Origin: Klebsiella pneumoniae
GTDB taxonomy: Bacteria > Pseudomonadota > Gammaproteobacteria > Eutrophobiales > Eutrophobiaceae
Length of the DNA stretch: 38,501 nt
Direction of reading: 5' to 3'
Assembly: GCA_945870865.1 (NCBI GenBank)
Contig: CAMBTO010000011.1
Location: 1 to 38,501, forward strand
Positions 7,924 to 15,532 of the stretch are shown here, one piece after another. A program made the position numbers and the translations under genes. Below the pieces are notes generated by a model. The model was not told where the DNA came from. It saw only the letters and a program-made list of their open reading frames with translations, and ran no database searches. The number at the start of each line of letters is the position of its first letter. The first letter of the stretch is position 1.

Positions 7924-10068
7924 GTGTCATTGACCAAACTGAACCTGTATATCCTTGGGCTGGCCTTGACTCTGGGGGCCGCCTCAACTGCAGGCGCACA
8001 GACCCCCGCCACCCCCGAACAGCAAACTACCGACCCGGCGGCTCAACCGGTCCTTCTGGAGAAGGACGTATTCGGCTATCCCGCCGCATTTTTTGACCGG
8101 TTTCGCCCCGATTCCGCACTCGATATGTTGAGACAATTGCCCGGTTTTCGCCTGAACTTCGGCGGTGAGCTACGCGGTTACGGTTCTGATACCGGTAACG
8201 TGTTGATCGACGGGCGTCGGCCCAGCAGCAAACGCGTGACCGTGCCCTCAATACTCGACCGTATCCCGGCCAGCCAGGTTGAGCGGATCGAACTGATACG
8301 TGGCCCGGTTCGGGACATTGAGCTGATGGGTGAGCCACAGGTGGCAAACGTGGTGTTACGTACCGACACCCCGGCGGCCGTACGCTGGTCTGTTGTGGGC
8401 TATCGCAACGCCGATATGCCGCCACTGCCCTGGTTCACGAATATCTCTATGTCGGACCGCTGGCGGGGCATAGACTTTAACGGAGGTCTGGATATATTCC
8501 GCAAGGCATTTAGCGAACGTAACGATGAAGACATCCTGGACGGGAACGGTAACCTGACCGAGGAGCGTTTTGAGCATGGCTACCAGAAGGAATTCGAGGC
8601 CAATTTCGACCTGACCGCCTCGAAATGGGTAGGTGAAACCTTGCTGACCTGGAACTCGCAGATCGGTATTCAGGATGGTGGCGAGAAGTTTGTGTCTGAC
8701 CGCACCCCGGTCGGGCAGGGCACACGTAATGAGCTGACAGAAGGTATCAGTGACGAATTACAGTTTGAGGCCGGGATAACCCTGGAACGCAATCTAACGG
8801 ACAGTCTCTTGGGTAATCTGCTGCTGTTTGCAACACGCGAGGCCGAGGACGCCGCCACAACCCAGCTCAGCATCAATGCCGCCGGGATACAGACTTCCGA
8901 AACGATCAAGGACACCTACCAGATTGAAAAGGAAATGATTGCGCGGACTGAATTTGAATGGTCGGGCTGGGACAGCCACACCGTCAGGCTGAATCTGGAA
9001 GGCAGCTATAACCTGGTCGACAATGAGGAGTTGCAGACACTGGATACCGGGACAGGGCCAGTATCGGTTATTGTTCCCGGTGCAACGACAGCAATCGCGG
9101 AAGACCGTGGTGAATTCCTGTTAAAGGATACCTGGTCGATGGGACAGTATGAACTGGATTACGGCATGGGTGCCGAGGCCTCGAAGCTCAGCCAGACCGG
9201 TGATCCTGAAGTTGAACGTAAACTGTTTTTCCTGAAACCACATGCCGAATTGAGCTATACGCCGTCTGAGGAACGCAAGCTGCGCGTTCGCCTTGCACGT
9301 GAGGTGGCACAGTTATTATTTGATGACTTCTTCAGCGCCAGTCTGTTGCTTGATGATGATGTCTCCCTGGGCAACCCGAACCTGAAGCCGGAAACAACCT
9401 GGGAATCCGAGGTCGGTTATGAACAACGGTTTGGTAGCCAGAGTGTGGTCAAATTGACGTTGTTTCACCACTGGATAACCGATGTACAGGATCTGATCCC
9501 GGTCTCGCTGGATGACGAGTCGCCCGGTAATATCGGGGAAGGCAAGCGCTGGGGTGTTCAGCTCGAAGGTACGCTCCAACTGGGCTGGGCCGGACTCGAT
9601 AACGCGCGATTGAACATCAACTCGCGCTGGCAGGATTCCAGTGTGGTTGACCCGGTCACCGGTCAAGATCGGGTATTAACTACCACAATCCTTTCAGACA
9701 GCAATAACACCCGCAGCATCTTTGATAATGATAACGCCTACGTGGTGGTGCTGGATTTTCGGCAGGATTTTGAAGAGGAACGTGTCGCTTGGGGTTCGGA
9801 TGTCACGTTTGAGGCTGACCTGAAGCAGTTCAAGGTTAACGAGTACGACCTGCGCAAACGCGAACCGGACCTGAACCTGTTTGTCGAGACCACTCGATGG
9901 TTTGGTATGAAGGTACGGGTTGAGTTCAATAACATACTGGACATGAACAAGGAACGTATCCGCACCTTCTACACCGGACAACGCGGCCTGTCACCTGTAC
10001 TGCGCAGACAATTGCAGGACCGCACCGACGGCCGTGAGGTCGGTTTGTCACTGAGCGGCTCTTTCTAG
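7924..10068 (+). CDS. TonB-dependent outer-membrane receptor (subfamily copy 1)
   Basis: About 714 residues. A signal peptide (LYILGLALTLGAASTAGAQ) is followed by a plug domain containing ALDMLRQLPGFRL, GNVLIDGRRPSSK and RIPASQVERIELIRGPV, then a beta-barrel ending in Phe, as outer-membrane barrels do. I chose GTG at 7924 (MSLTKLN) because CTGGAGA lies 10 bases upstream and the signal peptide then starts correctly; a GTG at 7873 would add 17 unsupported residues. It is clearly paralogous to the receptor at 20443-22569 (same plug motifs, same VVDPVTG and HHWITDV motifs in the barrel). Its divergent neighbour is the secreted M29-like protein. The ligand cannot be read from the sequence. Confidence 0.92.
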   Translation: MSLTKLNLYILGLALTLGAASTAGAQTPATPEQQTTDPAAQPVLLEKDVFGYPAAFFDRFRPDSALDMLRQLPGFRLNFGGELRGYGSDTGNVLIDGRRPSSKRVTVPSILDRIPASQVERIELIRGPVRDIELMGEPQVANVVLRTDTPAAVRWSVVGYRNADMPPLPWFTNISMSDRWRGIDFNGGLDIFRKAFSERNDEDILDGNGNLTEERFEHGYQKEFEANFDLTASKWVGETLLTWNSQIGIQDGGEKFVSDRTPVGQGTRNELTEGISDELQFEAGITLERNLTDSLLGNLLLFATREAEDAATTQLSINAAGIQTSETIKDTYQIEKEMIARTEFEWSGWDSHTVRLNLEGSYNLVDNEELQTLDTGTGPVSVIVPGATTAIAEDRGEFLLKDTWSMGQYELDYGMGAEASKLSQTGDPEVERKLFFLKPHAELSYTPSEERKLRVRLAREVAQLLFDDFFSASLLLDDDVSLGNPNLKPETTWESEVGYEQRFGSQSVVKLTLFHHWITDVQDLIPVSLDDESPGNIGEGKRWGVQLEGTLQLGWAGLDNARLNINSRWQDSSVVDPVTGQDRVLTTTILSDSNNTRSIFDNDNAYVVVLDFRQDFEEERVAWGSDVTFEADLKQFKVNEYDLRKREPDLNLFVETTRWFGMKVRVEFNNILDMNKERIRTFYTGQRGLSPVLRRQLQDRTDGREVGLSLSGSF

Positions 10069-10074
10069 TCCAAA

Positions 10075-10107
10075 AGTCCGGTCATGATCTGTTATCATGA
10101 TCGGACT
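10075..10107 (+). terminator. Strong hairpin between TonB receptor and tRNA-Arg
   Basis: AGTCCG-G-TCATGAT / ATCATGA-T-CGGACT forms a 14-pair stem including one G-U pair, with a 5-base loop, six bases after the receptor's stop codon. No T-tract follows, so it may act as a Rho-dependent or 3'-end-stabilising structure. It sits 9 bases before the tRNA. Confidence 0.5.
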
Positions 10108-10116
10108 ACCATCCAC

Positions 10117-10193
10117 GCGCCTGTAGCTCAATTGGATAGAGTATCGGGCTTCGAACCCGAGGGTTACAGGTTCAAGTCCTGTCAGGCGCGCCA
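10117..10193 (+). tRNA. tRNA-Arg (anticodon TCG)
   Basis: 77 bases with a full cloverleaf: acceptor GCGCCTG / CAGGCGC, anticodon stem TCGGG / CCCGA around the loop CTTCGAA (anticodon TCG, reading CGA), T-arm ACAGG-TTCAAGT-CCTGT, discriminator G and an encoded CCA. No integrase or duplicated 3' end is seen nearby. Confidence 0.97.
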
Positions 10194-10224
10194 TTTCTAA
10201 AAATTAATTGCAGAAGATCCAAAA

Positions 10225-10815
10225 TTATAAGGATCTGATTTCCACCTTGCGGAATTTAACGGTGCCTCTACCCCATTGCAGTCCAAACACTCCACTGGCA
10301 TGAGATGAATCCTGAACGTCAGCAGTCTTTACCCCATTCAGAATAACGATAAGGTGGTCGCCCCGTGCGGTGATCTCTAAGGTATTCCACTTGCCGCCAG
10401 CCTTTGGCATGGGATCAGATACCTTGGCGAAATTAACTATCGCACCGGTGCCATAACTTGGGTCTTCACGCTGGTCATAAATGTTTACCTCGTAACAGGT
10501 GCTGGACGAAGGATCATTCGGATCCTCACAACGCATGTGTACACCACTATTGCCATCATCAGAGATCCAGAATTCAATCCGAAGTATAAAGTCTTTATAC
10601 GCATTCTTTGAAACCAGATGGGACGAACCATCAGGGCTTAGTGTTGCCTCTATTACACCGTTTGTTGCAGTCCAATTGGCGCCCCCGGCCCGATTAAAAT
10701 TTTCGAGCCCCTTGCTGCCATCAATAAGTGTCGTCCAAACTGCCTCTGAGCCGCCGGTTGCACATCCAGTCAACAAAGTAGTTATCATGAGAAGTGCTAT
10801 TGCAAATCTATCCAT
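10225..10815 (-). CDS. DUF1080 (3-keto-disaccharide hydrolase-like) lipoprotein
   Basis: 196 residues from the ATG at 10815, which has a strong AAAGGAG ribosome site; the open frame continues 29 codons further upstream without support. The N-terminus is a lipoprotein signal with a lipobox (LLTGC, Cys at about residue 18). The rest matches the DUF1080 jelly-roll fold: DGSKGLENFNRAGGANW, YKDFILRIEFWISDDGNSGVHMRCEDP, YEVNIYDQREDPSYGTGAI and GKWNTLEITARGDHLIVILNGV, ending in VKFRKVEIRSL. Family members bind or cleave (keto)sugars; this is a short single-domain form. It stands alone, convergent with the tRNA. A membrane-anchored periplasmic location is inferred. Confidence 0.85.
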   Translation of the reverse strand: MDRFAIALLMITTLLTGCATGGSEAVWTTLIDGSKGLENFNRAGGANWTATNGVIEATLSPDGSSHLVSKNAYKDFILRIEFWISDDGNSGVHMRCEDPNDPSSSTCYEVNIYDQREDPSYGTGAIVNFAKVSDPMPKAGGKWNTLEITARGDHLIVILNGVKTADVQDSSHASGVFGLQWGRGTVKFRKVEIRSL

Positions 10816-11104
10816 TAGATGTGCTCCTTTATGTTTTGAATGGATGATATTTATTAATAATGTGACAGGCCGCTGCACAGTTATCTGGCAAATATCTGGC
10901 AAAGCGTGCAGAAATATTAAGGCCTTCCCTGGCCATTTTGTAACTTAATCGTACTAGTCTAGATTATATTGTAACAACATTCAGAATTTGCAAGCGTCGC
11001 GAGGTGTTGATTTATAATGCGCCTTTGTTCCCGGGTAAAATCTTTGAACCATACTTGGCACAGACGCTTTTATAATCTTCTCCTGTTAGATGTTAAATAA
11101 ATTC

Positions 11105-11563
11105 TTATTTCCGATATACATCATGACATATACCACAATCAAATTGTCTTACCCGATCGATAGTGGCCTCGGCACCGCGGATCTCACCCATTGCGGCCAG
11201 TTCTTCTGCCAGCTTCTGGAACTCGGCCGCCCTGGCGACAAAGTCGTCCCAGTTCTGCCAGATCTCCGGTCTGGCACGCGAGATCTCCACGGTCAGGTTC
11301 GGCTCAAACGTGCTGGGGATCATTGAAAACAGCGCAGCCAGTGATTTTGCGGCACGGACAAATTCGGCTTGATCAATCTCGCGTTTCCCAACCAGCATCT
11401 CCTGCAGAATATATTGCTGACCACGGATCAGATGCATCAGGCCGTCACGTTTGACATAGGCCAGCATGTTTGCGGGCAGATCACCCGGATGGGCGACACT
11501 GGCCTGCATCGTCAGCATGGACAGGACCGTCGTCACCAGAATCACAAGCTTCAGGTATTTCAT
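11105..11563 (-). CDS. Periplasmic c-type cytochrome, cytochrome c'/c556 family
   Basis: 152 residues: a signal peptide (cleavage after ASVA), a mainly helical body and a single haem-binding motif CGICH five residues from the C-terminal DVYRK. A C-terminal CxxCH on a four-helix bundle is the hallmark of cytochrome c' and c556. The Met in DGLMHLIRG near the start of helix 1 is a candidate sixth ligand, which would favour the c556 (electron-transfer) type. It lies 24 bases downstream of the amidohydrolase gene on the same strand with a GGAG ribosome site, so the two are probably co-transcribed. Confidence 0.85.
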   Translation of the reverse strand: MKYLKLVILVTTVLSMLTMQASVAHPGDLPANMLAYVKRDGLMHLIRGQQYILQEMLVGKREIDQAEFVRAAKSLAALFSMIPSTFEPNLTVEISRARPEIWQNWDDFVARAAEFQKLAEELAAMGEIRGAEATIDRVRQFDCGICHDVYRK

Positions 11564-11587
11564 AAATGCTCCAGGTTTTAGGAGATA

Positions 11588-13498
11588 CTAGCCCGGGACC
11601 CGGCCAGGGAATCCATCCGGTTTGAATGCTGGACAGGCCTTTGGTGGGCCCTTGAACACAAAACGGTTTTCCAGTGGATTGGATGGCCAGGTGACTGCGC
11701 CCGCCGGTTCCAGACCGATCTCGCTGGCCAGCGTGGGCATCAGGTGTACGACCTTGCCTCCCAGCAATGTCATCAGCACCTTCGTCTTTGAAATATCATT
11801 GGTCGGGATACTGAACAGGTCCTGATCAAGCACGACAAAGTCGGCCAGTTTGCCAGTCTCCAGCGAACCCAGCCGGTTTTCGCGCAGCAGATAATACGCG
11901 CCCCAGATGGTCAGTGCCTTTAACTGGGTGACCAGATCGGTGCCTTCTTCCTCGCCAAAGGCACGACCACAGGCCTCGTTAAACCGGGTCATACCTACCC
12001 ACACATTGTAAAATACAAACTGTGGCAAGGGGCGATCGATCTCCTGAGAGTTCATCACCCCCGCCTTGGTCAGGCTGTTACGCGGGACAATCCAGCCGGC
12101 GTATTCCTCACCGTAGTTTTTGACACGATAGGAGGCATCATAGCTGCGGTTGTTTTCCCAGAGCATGGTGTTCAGCATGCTGACGATCATGCCGAGCCGT
12201 TTGATACGCGGGATCTGATCCGGGCGCGGTGCCCCGGAAGAGTGGTCAAAGCTGTGACGGCGCTCGCGGATGTCCTCAATACTCATGCCAGCGGCCTTGC
12301 TTTGCTCTTCAATAATGTCGAGCAGATTATCAATGTCCTTGTCGCCGCCCGAGTGCATCGCGGCGATACGCCCGCCGCTGCGGACGATATATTCCTTCTC
12401 CAGTCGTCCCTCGTGTCCTGCCTCCAGCGTACACTCCTCGTGTTTCTTGATGTTATCCGGTGCCGGGATGGTGGTGCAGTCGCCCGCAGACCACTCGCCC
12501 TGTGCGCCGATGTTCCACAGATAGTCCGAGCCACTGCCGAGCAAGGCCGAGGACAGGTGTACGCTGGTGTAATCCATGTTCGGTCCGGTATAACTCCAGC
12601 CATAACGGATATTCAGTCGGCCTTCACGATCCAGCAGGGAGAGTGCCTGCAGGTTGCTCAGTGTATAAGGCGCAGAGCCGAAGCCGGTGATGCCGTGTGC
12701 GGTCCATAACTGCATCTCTGCCTCCAACAGGTCGGCATTGATATTGACCTTGTTATGCAGGATGACTTCCGGCTCCAGCATACGACCGGTGGGTCCACGG
12801 TTACCGCGTGCCGTGTATTCCGGGAATATCTTCTTTACTTCTTCCTGACCACGGGAATTTAACAGTCCATCTATCGTGCTGTTCTTCACCCGTACCGGAT
12901 TGTTCGGTGCCAGTTCGTCCAGCCGTTCAACCTTGATATGGCGCCAGAATTCGGTGATCAGGCGCGACATATGTTCGTAGTTTGCGCCCCAGTCAGAGCC
13001 GATGATGATCCACTGGCCCGGTTTGGCGACGGAGACGGCTTCTTTTAATACAGTTTCAAAACTGGCGACCTGCTCTTCGGGATTGCCTTTCAGCAGTCGC
13101 ACCACCATATGTTCATTACCGTCGGGCATGACATGCTGTAACGAGGTGAATCCAGACTCCCAAGCACGGTCGGTCGGATGACCGTGTGTCAGGATGAAGC
13201 TTGGCATGATCATGCGGCCTTTCAGGTCAATCTGTCTGGTTTGCGGACCAGCCAGCGCCCGGATCTGCTCATTACTGCCGAGCGCCAGGATCTCGTCATC
13301 GCGTACCGCAATGGCCTGTGCCAGCGTACCGGGCGAGGAGGTAAAACCCGCATCATCCATGCTGACTACCTTGCTGTTATAGAAGATCATATCCGGTGCA
13401 CCCGGGTTTGCAGCGGTAGCGGGCGCCTGGGCCTGTAGCATGTGTGGCCAGCTAAAGATGGCCAGTGAGATAAGAGTAAGCTGGATATAGGTGCGCAT
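11588..13498 (-). CDS. Secreted amidohydrolase family 3 (YtcJ-like) protein
   Basis: 636 residues with an N-terminal signal peptide (SLAIFSWPHMLQAQA). After a small N-terminal beta domain (FYNSKVVSMDD, IAVRDDEILALGS, IDLKGRMIMPSFI) comes the HxH metal motif in ILTHGHPTD. Further on are GRIAAMHSGGDKDIDNLLDIIEE and RRHSFDHSSG, then the C-terminal ENRLGSLETGKLADFVVLDQDLFSIP that is diagnostic of the family. These enzymes hydrolyse amide or related bonds with one or two metals; the substrate is unknown. A periplasmic form is less common than cytoplasmic YtcJ types. It forms an operon with the cytochrome and is divergent from the CMD-like gene, suggesting a joint oxidative/hydrolytic pathway. Confidence 0.9.
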   Translation of the reverse strand: MRTYIQLTLISLAIFSWPHMLQAQAPATAANPGAPDMIFYNSKVVSMDDAGFTSSPGTLAQAIAVRDDEILALGSNEQIRALAGPQTRQIDLKGRMIMPSFILTHGHPTDRAWESGFTSLQHVMPDGNEHMVVRLLKGNPEEQVASFETVLKEAVSVAKPGQWIIIGSDWGANYEHMSRLITEFWRHIKVERLDELAPNNPVRVKNSTIDGLLNSRGQEEVKKIFPEYTARGNRGPTGRMLEPEVILHNKVNINADLLEAEMQLWTAHGITGFGSAPYTLSNLQALSLLDREGRLNIRYGWSYTGPNMDYTSVHLSSALLGSGSDYLWNIGAQGEWSAGDCTTIPAPDNIKKHEECTLEAGHEGRLEKEYIVRSGGRIAAMHSGGDKDIDNLLDIIEEQSKAAGMSIEDIRERRHSFDHSSGAPRPDQIPRIKRLGMIVSMLNTMLWENNRSYDASYRVKNYGEEYAGWIVPRNSLTKAGVMNSQEIDRPLPQFVFYNVWVGMTRFNEACGRAFGEEEGTDLVTQLKALTIWGAYYLLRENRLGSLETGKLADFVVLDQDLFSIPTNDISKTKVLMTLLGGKVVHLMPTLASEIGLEPAGAVTWPSNPLENRFVFKGPPKACPAFKPDGFPGRVPG

Positions 13499-13739
13499 GG
13501 CAAGACCCCCCGTCAGGATGCTGGAATAATATTGTCATACTAGCAGAAAATCCGCGGATCAGCAGGCATGCACGTCTGTTGGTCGTGTCTGTAGGAGAGG
13601 AGCCCCGCCGCCAATACCCGGGCCTCCAGTCGGGCCTCAACCTGGTCTATGACGTCTGGTCAGCTGATAACGGGGCTTTGCGAAATGCGCAAAAACGTCT
13701 AGCATCGTCAGCATATATCCAATTTTCAGGGGAGGGACC
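13499..13739. promoter_or_regulatory. Divergent intergenic region, amidohydrolase / CMD-like gene
   Basis: 241 bases between two divergent start codons must contain both promoters. I see the ribosome site of the CMD-like gene (GGGGAGGG just before its ATG) but no promoter hexamers or palindromes I would defend. Confidence 0.35.
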
Positions 13740-14360
13740 ATGATGAAATCACTGATTACCACGCTGATGCTCACACTGGGCGTCAACACGGCGCTACAGG
13801 CCCAGGGGCGGCTACCGACGATTCCACCGGACCAGTACGACACGGAGCAGAAACAGGCGGCGGATGAGTTTATGACCGCCCGCAAGACCCCGGTATTTGG
13901 CCCGTTTGAACCGTTGATGCACAGCCCGCAATTAATGAGCCAGGCGCGTGGTATGGGTGACTACCTGCGTTACAAGTCCGCAATCGGAACAACACTGAGT
14001 GAACTGGTAATCCTGATCACGGCGCGTGAATGGACACAGGATTACGAATGGCATGTGCATTACCCGATTGCGCTGAAGGCGGGTATCAGACAGGAAGTTG
14101 CCGATGCGATTGCAGACGGTCGCCGACCGCAGGGTATGAGCGAGGACGAGCAGATAGTGTATGACTTTTCGATCGAACTGCACCGCAACAAACGTGTCAG
14201 TGATACCACTTATGAACGTGCCCAGAGAAAATTTGGTAACAAGGGGGTAGTCGATCTGACCGGTATCAATGCGTATTACACCCTGCTGGCAATGCAGATG
14301 AATATGGCCGAATACCCCTTGCCGAAAGATGCCAGGAAGTTACCGCGGTTTCCGGATTGA
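13740..14360 (+). CDS. Secreted carboxymuconolactone decarboxylase (CMD/AhpD)-like protein
   Basis: 206 residues: signal peptide (TLMLTLGVNTALQAQ), then a CMD-like helical domain with LSELVILITAREWTQDYEWHVHYPIALKAGI, the counterpart of the family's active-site helix. The protein has no cysteine at all, so the CxxC of AhpD-type peroxidase partners is absent and a redox role of that kind is unlikely. A decarboxylase/lactonase-like or purely structural role remains open. The start has a strong GGGGAGGG site; the next codon is also ATG. It is divergent from the secreted amidohydrolase. Export of a CMD-fold protein is itself uncommon. Confidence 0.82.
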   Translation: MMKSLITTLMLTLGVNTALQAQGRLPTIPPDQYDTEQKQAADEFMTARKTPVFGPFEPLMHSPQLMSQARGMGDYLRYKSAIGTTLSELVILITAREWTQDYEWHVHYPIALKAGIRQEVADAIADGRRPQGMSEDEQIVYDFSIELHRNKRVSDTTYERAQRKFGNKGVVDLTGINAYYTLLAMQMNMAEYPLPKDARKLPRFPD

Positions 14361-14370
14361 TGAAGTATCT

Positions 14371-14417
14371 GATGCACCGGCAGGCGTCATGAGCGCGTTG
14401 ACGCCAGCCAGTGCATC
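14371..14417. terminator. Bidirectional terminator-like hairpin between convergent genes
   Basis: A long stem with two small mismatches: GATGCAC, GGC and GGCGTCA pair with TGACGCC, GCC and GTGCATC. It lies between the convergent CMD-like and phytase genes. T-tracts are absent on both strands, so termination strength is uncertain. Confidence 0.5.
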
Positions 14418-14424
14418 CATGCGC

Positions 14425-15519
14425 CTACGGGGTCAGACCGGCGGCGCGTAACATCGCTTCCACCGGATAGAATTGAAAGGTCTTGTCGGTAGACATGGCG
14501 ACGAACAATCCACCCGCATAACCCGGTAGTGCAATCGACGTTATGTCACTGCCATCACTCTCGACGGTGTCTGCCCTGATCCGTGCGAGCAGTGTGTGCT
14601 GGTTCGGGTTGTCGCGTGTCCCTTCGCGGGCATATACATTGAACAGATTGGCCTGCTGATCCGATACAAGCAGATAGCCCGTTCCATTGTCGCGCTTGTA
14701 TAGGGATATTCCTTCATGGTCTTCCGTGAAATCGTTCTTGCCAAACTCTGCAAGCATTTTGTCGGCATCCTCGGCGAGTGGGTCTGCATGATATTTGCGG
14801 ATACCATAAGTTTCGTCACTGTAATAGACATAACCAAGTTCATTATCGACCGCGACGGCTTCAATTTCCTTCACACCGCTCCAGGCACCAAATGCACGCG
14901 TGTATAAACCCTTGATTTGTCCGGTGCCATCATCAACGAGACGATACTGATGCAGATAGCCATTTGCGGGAGCAAAAGCATCTGAACGACTGACAATCGC
15001 GAACAAGGCGCCATCGCTTTGGCGTGTGTAGAGCGCAATACCCATAACATCGCGTCCCCGCTCGCCTTCGAATACCGGAATGCCACCACCATCGATCGGT
15101 GCCATATCGGGCAAGCGATAGACACGCAGACGATGTGCATAGCGTTCGGAAACAACGGCGATGTCGACAGGTTTGCCGCCAACGATGACGCCGTAGGCGA
15201 TATCGACATTATTGGGGCGCAACAGGCCACGAATGACCTTGTCATGTTGTATCTTGCCCTGCAGATCATATACATAGAGAGCGCCGTCAGCATCCTTGTC
15301 GGTGCCTATGACGAGACTCGCAGCAGGGTCGGTCGAGTTGATCCAGATGGCAGGATCATCAGTGTCGTAGCGTACGGCTTCGGTCACCGTTTGCGGTGCC
15401 AGCACTGTTTCGTCAGCAAGGCTGTCAAAGGAAAATAAAGCGAGCGTCGAGACTGATATTATCAGTCTCGCGCCCGCTTTTACGACTACATCTGGTATTG
15501 TGTGTCGTGAAGTGTTCAT
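14425..15519 (-). CDS. Beta-propeller phytase (myo-inositol-hexaphosphate 3-phosphohydrolase)
   Basis: 364 residues with an N-terminal signal peptide. The beta-propeller phytase signatures are all present: DTDDPAIWIN, SLVIGTDKDADGALYVYDLQGK, RPNNVDIAYG, KEIEAVAVDNELGYVYYSDETYGIRKY, TEDHEGISLY and DITSIALPGYAGGLFVAMSTDKTFQFY. These carry the acidic calcium- and phosphate-binding residues of the six-bladed enzyme that releases phosphate from phytate at near-neutral pH. It lies 13 bases after the stop codon of a TonB receptor on the same strand. Pairing of this phytase type with TonB receptors is known from aquatic bacteria, and together they would form a phytate-scavenging operon. Regulation by phosphate is likely but unproven. 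Confidence 0.93.
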   Translation of the reverse strand: MNTSRHTIPDVVVKAGARLIISVSTLALFSFDSLADETVLAPQTVTEAVRYDTDDPAIWINSTDPAASLVIGTDKDADGALYVYDLQGKIQHDKVIRGLLRPNNVDIAYGVIVGGKPVDIAVVSERYAHRLRVYRLPDMAPIDGGGIPVFEGERGRDVMGIALYTRQSDGALFAIVSRSDAFAPANGYLHQYRLVDDGTGQIKGLYTRAFGAWSGVKEIEAVAVDNELGYVYYSDETYGIRKYHADPLAEDADKMLAEFGKNDFTEDHEGISLYKRDNGTGYLLVSDQQANLFNVYAREGTRDNPNQHTLLARIRADTVESDGSDITSIALPGYAGGLFVAMSTDKTFQFYPVEAMLRAAGLTP

Positions 15520-15532
15520 TGATTTTCAGGTA

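Noticed and set aside
10117-10224. tRNA-Arg as an island attachment site
   Set aside because: No integrase, no arm-type repeats and no duplicated tRNA 3' end nearby.
10215-10236. AGATCC/GGATCT hairpin at the end of the DUF1080 gene
   Set aside because: AT-rich 10-base loop, only 6 pairs, and it spans the stop codon; too weak to call a terminator.
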